A DNA stretch of 64,000 nt from Adiantum capillus-veneris (GCA_014529385.2 CM043962.1:129590574-129654573); one strand, 5' to 3'. Positions 30,452-43,081 are shown, numbered from the stretch's first letter. Translations and numbers: made by a program. The notes: generated by a model from the sequence alone, not told the origin.

Positions 30452-32125
30452 GCATACTCTCAACCATTCCATTTTGAGTAGGTGTGTATGGTGTAGTAAA
30501 CTGTTTTTGAATCCCTTGTTTACTACAAAAATTCTTGAACTCTGTGGAGATATACTCTCCACCATTGTTGGTTTGAAAAGCTTTGAGTTTTCTACCCAGA
30601 TTGGTTCTCAACCATAGTTAAGAATTTGTGGAATGTAGCAAACACTTTGTCTTTCCCCTTCAAGCGGTAGACCCACACATTTTGAGTAGAGTCATCTATA
30701 AATGTCATAAAATATAGTGCTCCCCCTATAGATTTGTGTGGCATAGGCCCACATAAATCGCTATGAACCCATCCATGAACCATTACCACAAACAGTAGTA
30801 TAGCCTAGAGCATCAAGCTTGCCAACTGACACCAAACTCTTAGTCAGTTTAGGAACATGTTTGACTCCACAAAGCATAAAATCAATGCCATTTATCATGC
30901 ATAACTTGACAACTCCCATATCACATATATCAAGCTGATAGGAATCTCCAAGCTTGACTAAACCATGCACAACAATATATGTGGAGAACCATTCCCTATG
31001 GGGAGTAACATGGAAACTGGCACCTGAATCAATGATCCAATTTTGCACAGAGCACTCTTTGAGAGCCAATAATGCATCTGGACTCAAATTTGAAGTGAAA
31101 ACAAGAACATCAGATGGCTGCTATGCGTTAGGGACAATCTTTGGAGGTGAAGATTCAACTACATTGATCTACTCCATCTTTACACTTCTCTTTGGAGCTT
31201 CATGCTTCACAATAGCTTTGCCCCTTTCTCACTGCAAAATACAAAAATCTTTCTTCAAATGGCCTTTCTTACCGCAATGATAGCATTCTACATTTCTTAA
31301 ATCACAACCTTGACTCTTGCAATCCTGTGAACGACCGCAGCTGTGACTATGTCCACCTCTTTGCCTATGGCGATTATGGCCACTTGTCATATATGCATCT
31401 CCATGCCCACCGCTATTGAGAGATTGACGTCTAATATCTTCAATGAGCAATGCACTAGTAACATTGTTGAGTTTCAATTTACTGCATGGTGTGGAGTTAC
31501 TAATCGCAGTATTAAAAATGTCTCAAGAAGAAGGCAAAGAGCATACCAAGAAAATGGCTTTCATTTCATTATCGAAATTCAGTCCCTTTACTGTCAACTG
31601 AGAAAATGTACTATGAAATTCATTCAGGTGTGCATTAACAGTGCTACCTTCCTTCATATTCAAACACATAAGTCTCTTCATCAAGAAAACTTCGTTAGAA
31701 GCACTCTTTCTGTCCCAAGTTGCACATAGAGAGTCCCAAAACTCTCGTGTTGTAGTCTTTTCCATAATCGTGAAGAATATGGTCTTGCCAAGATGTAATC
31801 TAATCGTGGCCATAGCACGGGCATGCAACTCTTCCCATTACTCATTTGTGTAAGCATTCTCTCTATTATCTTTCAATGGAAGTGCTAGTCCCTTGTTCAC
31901 CAAAACATCAAGCATATGCTGCTTCCAAATCGTGAAATTTGTGTCATCGAACTTCTTTATGTAGTAGTATTCCCTTTACAAAGCATTACTAGCAGCCACA
32001 AGTCAAGAGAAAATCATCAAAAGGTTTATGGCAAAATTTGCTGGGAGAATTTCGGCAGATTTGTCCCTAGAAGAGGAGCAAAAACTCAAGACAAAGTGTA
32101 GCAGAATCACTGGTTGTAAAAACTC
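30452..32125 (-). mobile_element. Copia element T2, fragment (gag to integrase)
   Basis: On the minus strand, Tnt1-like gag (MKRLMCLNMKEG, VNAHLNEFHSTF) is followed by a zinc knuckle with one extra residue (CYHCGKKGHLKKDFC), the protease WIIDSGASFHVTP, and integrase with VHSDLCGPM. The second integrase Asp reads TNNGGEY, so it is Asn. The element ends in integrase near 30452 and stops on the other side at the junction with R2 (32125). It has no LTR. Confidence 0.88.
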
Positions 32126-32340
32126 AAATGTGCATGTACATCTGCATCAGTAATAGGCTGATCTATAACATTTTTAGAAACCCCCATAGGCTATACATTT
32201 GCTTCATTGGAACTTACATTCGTATTTCCACCACTGAAAAGAGGCAACAAAGTGTCATAAATGTCCTGTAAGCTTACATTATTGTCTCTAGTACATGACA
32301 GCAAGGGCTGAACAGAATCTTCCACAAACACTACATCCCA

Positions 32341-33780
32341 TCAAACCAGAATATGTTTTGTTTGTGGATGATACAACCTGTAACCTTTGCTTTCAGCACT
32401 ATAACCAACAAAAATACATTTGAAAGCCTTATCATCCAATTTTTGGCGTTGTACTTGTGGCACCAAAGCATATGCCAAACAACCAAAAACACGCATGTGC
32501 TCAATAGAAGGCTTTCTATCATGCCATGCTTTATATGGAGTAATAGACTGCAAAGCTTTCGTAGGACACCTATTAAGTACATAAGTGGCACACATGAGGG
32601 CCGCAAGCCAAAAAAAATGCGCCAAAGCTTGACTTTTGACCATACATTGTGCCATTTCCGTAAGTGACATGTTTTTCTTCTCAGCAAGACCATTTTGTTG
32701 AGGTGTATAAGGCACTGTACATTGGTGTTTTATCCCACGACTAGCCAAAAATGCATTAAATTCATGAGACATATACTCCCCCCTCGATCGAAATGGAGGG
32801 TGCCCATAGTACATTTTGAGACATTTTCAGCCATAGCCAGAGTTTGTTTGAAGCACATAAAAACTTCGCACTTCACTTTAAGGGAAAACATCCATGCATG
32901 CCTGGAGTAATCATCAATGAAAGTCACTAAGTAAAGGTAATTTCCCAAGGATGGAGTTTGCATGGGCCCACAAACATCACTATTATGCACGAGTTGCAAC
33001 CTGCATGGGGCCCTAATTGAACCATCCTTTGGGAACTTAGAGCGCTGCATTTTATCCAAAATACAGCCTTCATAAACATGTTTGACAGGTGCTTCAAGAG
33101 GCGGCAAAGAAGCAACCATATTAGATTTTTGCAAACTGGCAAAATTCAGATGCCCAAAACGTGCATGCCACAGTTTTGCATCTAAAACAGCCCTCGAATC
33201 TGCAACTGCATTTGCAAAATTTTGTCCACACTTGTCATACAAAGTGAGCTTATACAACCCAGGGCACAAAAGTCCAGATACAACAATTTCATCGCCAAAA
33301 CTGAGATCATGGATTGTACATTTGTCATCCACAAACTTGACTACAAGTCCAAGTCTAGCAAGTGCAGATACAAACAAAATATTCTTCTTGATCCCAGGTA
33401 CATAAAATGCATCAACAAGTATGAAAGAACTGCCATTTGCAGCAGTAAGCACAATCTTTCCAACTCCCTGAACCGGATAGGAGGCATTTTTGGCACAAGT
33501 AATTGAATTCCCATGAGGGACACATGAGAGAGAGGTGAACAATTCACGATATGAGGTAATGTGCATTGTAGCACCACTGTCGAAATACCACACATGTGAA
33601 TCTGCAGCAACTGACATGCATGCATCATGGATAGCAGGATTGTAAGTGCACTCTGCACTAAAATCCCATTCTGCATCAACATTAGCATCACAGTCTCCTT
33701 TCACAGAAGACTCAACAATAGCTGCATTTGTAGTGGAACTAGCATTTGCAGTGGAACCACCCTCTTTCTTCTTAGCCTCT
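32341..33780 (-). pseudogene. R2 protease and integrase
   Basis: The frame has the protease WYFDSGATMHITS, the pre-integrase HARFGHLNF, and integrase HNSDVCGPM, then in a second frame NGLAEKKNMS and VFGCLAYALVPQVQRQKLDD. The zinc knuckle is broken: a deletion near 33797 replaces it with CFYCMLQPNLKAKEAKKK. In-frame stops near the end are shared with R3. Confidence 0.88.
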
Positions 33781-33899
33781 TTGGCCTTCAAATTAGGTTG
33801 TAGCATACAATAAAAGCATGTTCTACTTGCAACGTTGTCTAGTCCTTCATTTTTGTTTTTATGAAAAGTGACTCTTGGAAACAGCATGTGCATCTGCAT

Positions 33900-34640
33900 C
33901 AACTTTGACAACTTCAGGATTTCCTTGGTGTCATAAGGTCTCCAAGTACTAGCAAAATGTCTGGTAAGAATCTAGTAAGGCATCAAGAGCTGTCTCCACA
34001 ATGGGAAACTGTCTGAAATGATCTTCACATGTAGAAATAAGTTTCTCATTGATATCCTTTGACACTAGTAAGGAAAGTGTCCATATCATATTCCTCATGC
34101 ATAAGCTTTGACTCAGATCTTTACGCAAGCAGCAATGCAATTTGTTTCATCATTGTGGCTTGCAGTTAAAGTCAAGCCAGAATTGCCAAGCCTGTTTTGC
34201 AGATTTTGTATTGAACGAAGTACATTGTGAGGGGTAATGTTGCGCTTCACAGACAATGCAATCAACGCATGTGCAATATCCTTTACATTTACAACGAGCT
34301 TGTTCTGCCCGTAAGCAAACATAACGCTTTTTTATCTAAACAGCTAAGCAATCCTTTTGCAGCAAAAGTCCTTGCCCAAAACATCGCCTACATCCTCATA
34401 ACAAGGACGTACATCAATGCCCTGCACAATATTCTAGACGCCCTTTGACAGAAAACATGTTGCATCGTATAAGCCCACATAGGGTAATTGTCCCCATCTA
34501 ATCTTTCCTTAGCAGTAAACATCTTTAACACATCTGTGTTGTTGTCAACCATGGAAAATGCCTGCACTTGATGTGAAAACTGTCCAAAATGAGGAGAAAC
34601 TGTCCCATATAGTCTACTGCCGTTTGTGCTATATAGCACA
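33900..34640 (-). pseudogene. R2 gag remnant
   Basis: The minus strand reads VDNNTDVLKMFTAKERLDGDNYPMWAYTMQHVF, as at the start of R3 gag, then breaks up by shifts and stops. Later pieces (NVLRSIQNLQNRLG and others) match R3 gag in other frames. Confidence 0.8.
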
Positions 34641-34662
34641 AACGGCAATAGACTATATGGGA
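34603..34662. repeat. 60-bp near-perfect palindrome in the R2 leader
   Basis: Arms 34603-34632 and 34633-34662 pair with a single mismatch. The core GTGCTATATAGCAC (14 bases) is also present in the R3 leader near 50080, where the flanks are not palindromic. So the larger palindrome is a derived feature of R2. Confidence 0.9.
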
Positions 34663-34923
34663 GATGTTATGCAATAATTGGTGCTGATAGAAATTTTCAC
34701 AAAGTGACAAAATTGCCTATGCAGGCTTGGTTGTACTGGAAATGGAGGTTGAAATGAGCTCGAATCAGAAATCTGAGCAGACTATGCACTAAGAGCTCAC
34801 CCAAAAATTTTGTTGACCTGCGAACGCTTGCCAAAGCTCACTGAAATTGGAGAAAGTGAGCAGGTGTGTGCTAGAGCTACTGGTGACTAAGCCCGAGAGG
34901 ACGCAACCTGATCTGATACCAAT

Positions 34924-35149
34924 TGCTGGAATTAGGGTTGTAGGAAAACACACACAGCTTGGAGAAGACAAAGAAAGCTCAAGGCACCCAGCAGAGAGTG
35001 TATTACTTACCGTGCAATGGAAAGATAGATATCCCTAGAATGAATGGGCGTATATATAATGCACGGGGGAAAAACCTCCTAAAGAGGGAAAAATGCCCCG
35101 ACGGTCCTAGTGTGTTCACACACATCACTACCACATGTATATGATAGCA
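34924..35149 (-). repeat. R2 5' LTR and primer-binding site
   Basis: 226 bases, on the minus strand from TGCTATCATATACATG to TTCCAGCA. Just inside (34910-34921, minus strand) is TGGTATCAGATC, the initiator-Met primer site with small changes. No target duplication can be tested because the other end is missing. Confidence 0.9.
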
Positions 35150-35206
35150 TCGCTCCCTCTATCTCTCTCACTCTTTCTCTGTCTCTCTACGCACACACCC
35201 GAATGA

Positions 35207-35277
<71 letters not shown>

Positions 35278-35729
35278 CTCTTTCACTCTTTATGCAGTAG
35301 CTTCATGTAGTTCTATCAGAAGAATCCTACTCTATGATTCTCTGTTGTGCTATTTTGCAATAGATACCAGTGTTTAATTTTTTGGAGCTAACGATGCCTT
35401 CATATTATCTTTATTATGCTACTTGTTGTAGCTTTGAGCGTTAGAAATTAACGCAATTTACTAAGACTTTGTAGCACTTCTCAACCAGGTTTGCTTGTGT
35501 TATGTTCAGATTTCCATTAGCGGTAAAAATAAACGCTTATGTTGAAAAGCTTCTCTATCTGCTCTTTGATGTTGATAGCTTCAAGTGTTAAAAATCAATG
35601 CTCCTTTGCTACCTGCTTGGTTGAGCTCCTCCAGTTGGAACTCCTTCCTGTAGACTATTGTACACTATGTAAAATCCTCAGCTGCTCTAAGGCATTGAAC
35701 CTTAGCTCAAAACAACGCTCGTGCACACG
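35150..35729. other. Microsatellite and featureless spacer
   Basis: (CT)n at 35216-35275, then AT-rich DNA to about 35700 without a supported gene. Confidence 0.6.
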
Positions 35730-36056
35730 CCGTCAAACCCGGGATTGCCGCCTTGCTTTGATACTACTTGTGAGGGCATGCGGAGGCGTGTAAGCACGAG
35801 TGCAAGAGTATGGTGTGTTGTGCAGGAGATAGTACGCCATCAGACTTGGGATTTTTTCCTTTGCTCTGATACCACTTGTGAGGGTGTGCAAAGGCGTGTA
35901 AGCACGAGTGCAAGAGTGTGGTGTGTTGTGCAGGAGATAGTACCCTTGAGTTTTGGGTGGAGTTGGAGTGGATAATACCACTTACTCCCTATTGCTTTTA
36001 TGCTATAAAGAATAATGTTAGAATTACAAATATGGGCGCCGCCCGGCCACATGGCC
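35730..36056 (-). repeat. Tandem LTR-end fragments of another copia family
   Basis: Two copies of an LTR end lie 109 bases apart (starts of the shared TGTGAGG block at 35769 and 35878). Next to the second is the complement of TGGTATCAGAGC at 35863-35874, a perfect primer site, and next to the first a diverged one. The LTR body to about 36056 is homologous, in opposite orientation, to the LTR at 43567-43758. Confidence 0.75.
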
Positions 36057-36060
36057 TGAA

Positions 36061-36165
<105 letters not shown>

Positions 36166-36169
36166 ATAG

Positions 36170-36760
36170 TGCCAGTGAATTGAAAAACCATCAAAATTTG
36201 ATGGACTATCAAATCATTGAACAAAGGAAAACACACATTTGGAGGGACAACTTAAAGAAAACAATCACCTTAGTGGATCTGAAAGATCCAACTACTAACA
36301 TTCTAATTAAAGTAAGTAGCAGCAGACTATAAAACACTAGAGGAGCAGAAGGTGATCATGAAGCAAACTAAATATTTCAAAGGCACTAGGGTATGGATAT
36401 TTGATGAGCTCACTCCCTATAATAGAGCAAGTGAGCTAGTTAAAGCCAGGGATGAAGGCAAGAAGGTAAAAGGGCAGTATATAGAGAAGGGATAATTATC
36501 ATTTACAAGTTCAAAAATCCAATAGCAAAGGATGATCACTAAACCACTTCTCCCCACTACATGATGTGAAATGCCATGGATCATAGTTATCATTGTAAAA
36601 TGAGATTTTATGAGTCATAATGGCCATGGAAGATAGTATTTTTATTACTTTTGGTTTTTCATTAAATGCTCAAAGAGGAGATTGAGATGTATCTAATCAG
36701 TCCCATAGGTTGAGTTTGGCATGTTGAGCATGCTAATATAGTGTGAGTGTGTGTGTGTGG
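36170..36760. other. AT-rich stretch without features
   Basis: No gene is recognised. A short (GT)n precedes the G-run at 36763. Confidence 0.5.
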
Positions 36761-36762
36761 TT

Positions 36763-36789
36763 GGGGGGGGGGGGGGGGGGGGGGGGGGG
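36763..36789. repeat. Run of 27 G
   Basis: A pure G homopolymer. The flanking sequence is homologous to 38850-38890, where the equivalent position reads TTTTGGGTGGCC, so the run grew from a short G-rich motif. Confidence 0.97.
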
Positions 36790-36859
36790 CATATAGCAAG
36801 TTTTGGACGGCTTAATCTAATATGAAATCTTGTTCATGCACTCAGATCGGTTATTGTAT

Positions 36860-37140
36860 ATATTAAAGCCAAAGGAAGGAAGTTTTTTTGTTGCTTTCTT
36901 GACTTCTAGAAGGGTTGACATAGTATTTTTAAACATGCTTATGAAGGGACTATACTAGAAGCTTTCTTGAGGTAACATGGGATTTCTTGTTGTTGCTTTC
37001 TTGACTTCTAGAAGGGTTTTGACTTAGTATTTCTAAACATGTTTATGAAGGGACTATACATACTAGAAGCTTGACTTGAGCTAACATGGGATGACTTGTA
37101 TGCGTCAATGATGAGAGAGACAAGGTAAAGATTCCAAAGG
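36860..37140 (+). pseudogene. LINE reverse-transcriptase palm fragments, tandem
   Basis: The plus strand encodes FLDFQKGFD-like and LYASMMRET-like segments (the FVDFRKAFD and following blocks of LINE RT), badly broken. A block of about 102 bases (36890-36991) is repeated at 36992-37092. Confidence 0.6.
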
Positions 37141-37180
37141 GATCAAATATAACCACTGAGTATGAAAAAAACCTCTCTTG

Positions 37181-37880
37181 AGGTAGCATTTTCAATAAGT
37201 TCCGTTGTCACAGCATCGCACTTTTTCCACAACAAAGATGCAAAACCTCCCTCACACTCACTCTCTCAGTATTGCAAGGCCGAGTGAGGAAGAAAAGAAT
37301 CCCTCACCAGTTTTATAGGTGCCAAGTAGCAGGTCGTGAGTGGATTCCAGCTGGGTGAAAAAAATCACCAAACCTCCTTGGTAGTAGCATGTGATCCTGC
37401 AAGTCAACAAGGGAATACACAAGCATATCCAAATACTCTAAGTATGCACTAATATAGGTTACATAGAAAAATATCAGGCAACCAAATCAGAGGGAAAGCC
37501 CGCCATTATTTTGGCTCAGGAGGAGAGAGTATGGTAACTGCAAAGAAATATTAAGAGAGGCGCATAGTTCACAGTGGGTAGTACTCGTGATATTTAATAT
37601 TGGTAGGTAGTCCAGGGGAAGTTCCCACAAGGTAGAGAAATAATCAAAGCAAGGTTTTTATAGTTCTAATCTTGCCGGGTCAGTGGGAGAGAGGTGAGCA
37701 AAGAAAGCAAGGCTAGTGTAAACTAAATAAATGAAATCTAGTAAACCAAGAGAGTTCCATGGAAGGACACTAGCATGTGTGTGTGTTAACTCAACATTAT
37801 AATGACATGTATAAGAACCTCCCTTACCATTAGACCCCAAATTGAGGAAGGCTATAAGGTATGCTTATATGAATCTAGAA
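37181..37880. other. Stretch without a supported gene
   Basis: Nothing recognised apart from scattered weak similarity in style to the LINE fragments. Confidence 0.5.
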
Positions 37881-37882
37881 AA

Positions 37883-38140
37883 ACCCAAATTCACACATTG
37901 AGGAAAGTGCAAGATAAAGACTCATGGTAATCACCCTCTAGACAATATAGCCATCAACTCCACCATACGTAGTATATAAGTCAAATTCTCATGGTAATCA
38001 CCCCCCTAGACAATATAGCCATCAACTCCATCATACATAGTATAAGCCAAATTCACGCATTAAGGTGAGTGTAAGGCAAAGACTCATGGTAATCACCCAC
38101 AAGGCACAAAAACTATTAGCTCCATTATGCATGGTATAAG
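37883..38140. repeat. Three tandem units of about 95 bases
   Basis: Units at about 37883-37977, 37978-38043 (internally deleted) and 38044-38140 share GACTCATGGTAATCACCC and ATAGCCATCAACTCCA. Not coding. Confidence 0.8.
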
Positions 38141-38279
38141 CCAACTACCATACATATGTAAAGGTTATTGAACAAAGTGAAATGATAAAAAAGTTCATGT
38201 TCTTTGAAAGAAAACCTGCAACGACTGCTAGAAGATAGTAGCAAGCTGAAGCAGTCAGAGGTAGGTAAAATGACAATAT

Positions 38280-38491
38280 GTGTGTGTGTGTGTGTGTGTA
38301 GTGGTTCATTTAAGAACTCTCTCACGATATAATTGTGAGGTGGTTTGCACGTGGTTTTCTTGGAGTAACAAGTTAATATAAGCTACATCATATATTGTAC
38401 ACGTGTCTAGATACAATCCCTCCACATATACATAAGCACATGTTTCCATAAAAACATATATACATTGGACGCCTCCTCCCCATCATGTGCA

Positions 38492-38534
<43 letters not shown>

Positions 38535-38685
38535 TGGCAAGAAACCCTCACTTTGCATCTAGTTAAAGAAATTCCTTGGTTAGCCTTGATGGGAATGGGC
38601 ATATCCTCCCATGAGAGTGCTTCAAGGATCTCATTTGGCAAGAAACCCTCACTTCGCATCTGTTTGAAATAGCCACCATAATAAA

Positions 38686-38746
<61 letters not shown>
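38280..38746. repeat. Cluster of microsatellites and a short direct repeat
   Basis: (TG)n at 38280-38299 and (CT)n at 38492-38531 and 38690-38746. A 38-base block starting GGCAAGAAACCCTCACTT near 38536 recurs near 38636. Confidence 0.9.
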
Positions 38747-38749
<3 letters not shown>

Positions 38750-38849
38750 AGTAATTATCTCATTAAGATAGTTGTGTGGGTTCTTGGCTTACTTGGAGTA
38801 ATGATGTCATTGTGGACATCAACAATTATCGCTGTATTTTGGGTGGCCA

Positions 38850-39130
38850 TATAACAAGTTTTGAATGTCTATTTTGGGTGGCCATATAGCAAGAAAATCA
38901 CATTCCTGCACTTACGGACATTGGTTTATATACAAGAGCCAAAGAAGGGAATATTTGTTGTTGTTTTCTAGACTTTCAGAAGGGTTTTGATATACTATAT
39001 AAAACATGGACTATATCTACTAGAAGCTTGAATTGAGCTACCATGGGGTGCCTTGTATGCATCAACGATGAGAGAGACAGGGTAAGGATTCCAAAGGAAT
39101 TTGAAAAGTTGACACATTAGCATAACTAGG
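38850..39130 (+). pseudogene. LINE reverse-transcriptase palm fragment
   Basis: Homologous to 36790-37140. It has a clearer frame with CCFLDFQKGFD (about 38960-39000), then LYASTMRET-like coding. Internal tandem growth seen in the other copy is absent here. Confidence 0.6.
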
Positions 39131-39139
39131 GTCAAGAAA

Positions 39140-39551
39140 GTCTATCCTTTGTCATCACATTTTTTATTAAGAAAATACCAATTGAATAATGACTTGGTAT
39201 TTCTAGTCTGCCTCAAATATCATATTAATGAGCAAAAAAGAACTAATGTGTGAAATTGTTATTTGTTGGCGAAGAACTAAATAAAAAATAATGATTATTT
39301 TGATGTGAGATACATATACTTATGGAAGGATTATTGATGGAAACTTTATCTCCATTTCCTTCATTTTATTAGTGAAGATTACTATGGAGTTCATTTCATT
39401 CACTTTCATGCACCATTTCCTTGCATAATCCTTTTGATTATTTAATTTTATATCAAATTTAAGTCAATTATTAGACTTGGTCTTTTATGATCTCGTTTTA
39501 CCTTTAGGCCATGCTGGTGTTGTGTGTCACGAGTGTGTGTACACGTGTGGG

Positions 39552-39588
<37 letters not shown>

Positions 39589-42050
39589 AGACTATTCACT
39601 TTGCAAATCAATTTGGATCGTACACATGGTGTGTTTTGTAATATTTGGTTGGCAATCAAAGCCTAAAGTTTTAATGAAGACTCGATAAAAATTTTATTTA
39701 ACTTGTTTCTACAAAATTTTATAATACACATTCTTTTCCATAGATACTTCAAATGATAACACTTTAAGTGATAACAACTTGAGGCTTTTGGCAAAATTAC
39801 CACAATTATCGCTATCAGACTTTGTGTGAAATCACTGAAGAAGTTTTTATAGCCATTCAACAAAATTCATGTAAGGATCTAGAGAACATTATCAATCAAC
39901 ATCTACTACCAATCTTGTAGACAAAGACCAATGCATTGTGGAGATTTTATGCACAAAAATGCCAAAGAATCAAAAGATTCATTGTTGCTCTTTCAGAGCT
40001 CTTTCACCTTTGAGGAGCAAGATGGTAGGAAAATGGGTGAGAATGTTTTTTCCTAGTCCATTCAATTTTCTGATTGCTTATGTGGAAAAAAAAAATTAGC
40101 ACGCAAGTCAAAGTGTGTGACTAATCACATGACCCAAAAAGTTTCTTTATGGTAGATGGGACCAGATGTAGCATAACATAATGAAATTCACCCAAATTAT
40201 TAAATTTGTCAATCTGGTGGTTAGTGACACAAGACTAGAAAGTCTCCTCTACTACATAAGAGAAGTGGGTAATAATACTAGCCCAACCCACTAAGAAAAT
40301 CATAAATCACAAATCTCTCATCCCTAATCACTCTTCTCTATCCACTCAATCTCAATCATGATAGGCATGTAGGAAGAGTTGGAAGCTTCAACCGTTCCTT
40401 GTGTGAGGCAATGTAACACTTCCCAAGCAATAAGAGTCTTCTCTTTAAATTCTACACTCTTAATAATGAGCTAACTGCTTAATATTTCATTTTTAAGGAT
40501 ATACACATATTGCATACACAAGGACAACATAAGAAACACACATGGGGATTATGTGTTCATGCATGCGCGTGCACACACACACACACAAACCTTAATCATC
40601 TTTAGCTTGCTTTATGCATAAACTCACCTTAGCATATGTTACATTTTTTTTGTGCATAACTAAGCATCATTTTCACATACATATTATTCAAACTAGCATG
40701 CTTATAACCAAAGTTAGGAGAAGATTATTAACATGAGTTGATGACACAAGACTGAGGGCTTGGGTGGATCTCATAAAGCCGATCCTCTTTAAATGGATTT
40801 TCGTTACTGATGCTCCGAGCTCTTTACAACAAAGAGAAGTTTGAGTATACATTGGACCATGGAGGTTAACATCTCCATGATGCAAGAAACTTAGCGACTT
40901 TCTTCAATCTCGTTCTCTTCAAAGCATCAAATGAATACTCAATATAATTATATAGAAGAGAAAAGTGTGGAAGCCATAGGGTTTTGATTATAATATTTAT
41001 AAGGAGAAGCTCCATTGCATAGTAGTATGGAGAATACATACTAGTAGATGCTCCTTAAATCTCAGATAGTCTTTGAAATCTCGTTATATATTACCTACGT
41101 AATCTCAAAATTAGCTCTTATTTTCTTCTACCAATTTGCAAATATTGAGAAGATTTAAATTTTGATAAAAAGGGTTTTTCAATTTGGCTTTTATTGAGAG
41201 AGTTATGCTCAATTTAATAAAGACTATTTTTTCCCTTCCTTTTCAGAAATAGTAACTTTGAGTTTCTAGGAGGAGGTGAAAGAGTCCAAAGCATGGGACT
41301 ATCAAAAGGAGAGGTTTAGACTCTTTTGGAATCTTTGAGGATCCATATACTCTTTCTAGGCTCTCATGCCTATCCACATGCCCTTTTACCCACTTTGCAT
41401 CCAGTTTCCACCCACCGTAAGCAGTATTTTGTCATTTCAATTCTTGTAAATTTCTTGTGAGTTGTGAGATCTTAGGAGGATTTTTCATGCACTTATGAAG
41501 TGGAATTAATCTTTCCACACTTCCTTAGCCATTATTGCACTTCCTTGCATGCCTAGTTGTCCTTCGACATGTGTTTTCTTGTCTTCCTCTCTCTAGTGTT
41601 GTCATTTCTAGAGAGAGAAAGGCCATGGTAAAGCCTAAAGTTCATCAAAATTAAATTTTGATGAAAAATTCCTCCCTTGAAATCATAGTCTCCCTCAACT
41701 ATGCATGGACCAAGTGGAAGGTAGCCCATTTTGCATATCCATGTTTAAGCCATAATACTTTTCTTAAGCTAGATGGCAAGTCTAAAAGGAGTTTTGGTGA
41801 CAAAGTCATGCAAGCCTTCTTCTTAGAGAACATTAATGTAAACAATGAACATTTTAATACACATTGAGTAAAAGTAAACATTGCATCAAATCATTGAACA
41901 TTTAGTATCTTCAAGTGGATAATTCCTAAACTTTATCAAATACCTACATATTACATTTCCACTTTGCAGAACATCGTCTTCATGTTTAAAGATAAATTCA
42001 GGTTATAGGATCTCCTCTTGTTTATCAAACTTTAGAGGATCCTCTTCAAT
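39140..42050. other. AT-rich spacer, no gene recognised
   Basis: Almost 3 kb. Contains (GA)n at 39558-39585 and a short (CA)n near 40568. All frames are short and show no domain. Confidence 0.6.
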
Positions 42051-42059
42051 GGGCTCCAT

Positions 42060-42330
42060 TACAGGTATTTTCTTAAATTGGCTTAAGTAGACTCACATGA
42101 AATGCATTATGTATATGCCAACAAATAGACAAATTGAGTCTATAAGTTTTTGTATCATTGATTCTTTCCAAAATCTCAAATTGACTAGAGTATCTCTTAG
42201 TGAGTATAACATAGAACTTTTGTTGTCATGTGGGTTTGCCTTGCCAATTCTTACCCACCTTTTGAGATAATCCGGCCTTAGAGAACTTTAGCAAAACCCA
42301 TTCTTCTTTTTTAAACTCTAAAGGTCTTCT
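42060..42330 (-). pseudogene. Gypsy integrase C-terminal fragment
   Basis: The minus strand reads FEILERINDTKTYRLNL and then HIHNAFHVSLLKPI followed by a stop. This is the SH3-like C-terminal end of a gypsy integrase (usual pattern: YRL-LP-IH-VFHVSLLKP). Upstream residues are in another frame. Confidence 0.8.
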
Positions 42331-42377
42331 ATGATTATTTTTTTGCTTTTGCTATGAGGTTTGGAGTGAGCTTTTTG

Positions 42378-42464
42378 AGCGAGCTTTGGAGTGAGTTTTT
42401 TTTAGATATTGCTCAACTGACCAAATCTAAATAGAAACACTCCGAAAGCTCGCTCCAAAAAGAG
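42378..42464. repeat. Imperfect inverted repeat
   Basis: GAGCGAGCTTTGGAGTG at 42378-42394 pairs with CACTCCGAAAGCTCGCTC at about 42446-42463, with one bulge and a loop of about 50 bases. A (CT)n tract follows at 42488-42549. Confidence 0.7.
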
Positions 42465-42483
42465 TTTTTTGGAGCGATCTTTT

Positions 42484-42551
<68 letters not shown>

Positions 42552-42609
42552 TATCTCCCCCTTTTTATATACCCCTCACATCGACTTCCAAGAGTTGCAT
42601 GGGAAGTAA

Positions 42610-42859
42610 GTAAAAAAGCTCAAAAAATGCATAAAAGCAAGATCTTGAGCACGGAATGGATGCACGACATAAAGAATTGGTTTGGGAGATGGGATGCATT
42701 ATACGTGCTACATGATGCCTCAATAGACTGCCAAGTGAATGAAGCTTTTCTACAAATGTATTACGGCTTAGGAGGAATCCGGTGGGTCATGCTTCATACA
42801 TTACACCACCCATATTGCCTCTAACTACAAAACCATGTTCTTCATTGAAAGAGAAAATC

Positions 42860-42868
<9 letters not shown>
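42610..42868 (+). pseudogene. LINE fragment B
   Basis: The plus strand encodes NWFGRWDALYVLHDASID, then HTLHHPYCL and, in another frame, a KTMFFIERE-like end. These match LINE fragment C. The fragment ends inside the coding region and goes directly into (CT)n. Confidence 0.7.

Positions 42869-42951
<83 letters not shown>
42866..42951. repeat. (CT)n(CA)n compound microsatellite
   Basis: About 60 bases of CT then 20 of CA, beginning at the broken end of LINE fragment B. Confidence 0.97.
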
Positions 42952-42954
<3 letters not shown>

Positions 42955-43079
42955 TAAGTTATCTTATAGCTAGTATTTACTCTTTTTTTTTTTATAAAAG
43001 CATCCCCCTAACCTTTTTTACAATTAAAGGACTTCTCTTTTACCACAAAATGAGATGATTTTTTATAAAAAAACAAAAG

Positions 43080-43081
<2 letters not shown>

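Larger units (their letters stand above)
32126..35149 (-). mobile_element. Copia element R2, 3'-truncated
   Basis: A minus-strand member of the R family that keeps the 5' LTR, primer site, gag, protease and integrase but lacks reverse transcriptase, RNase H and the 3' LTR. It ends inside the integrase-RT linker at 32126, where T2 begins. The main frames are 32730-33911 and 32341-32814; the shift between them is a lost base in a C-run near 32778. Confidence 0.9.

Noticed and set aside
34800-35149. Host gene promoter or 5' UTR
   Set aside because: The sequence is the R2 LTR and primer site, present in R1, R3 and R4 as well.
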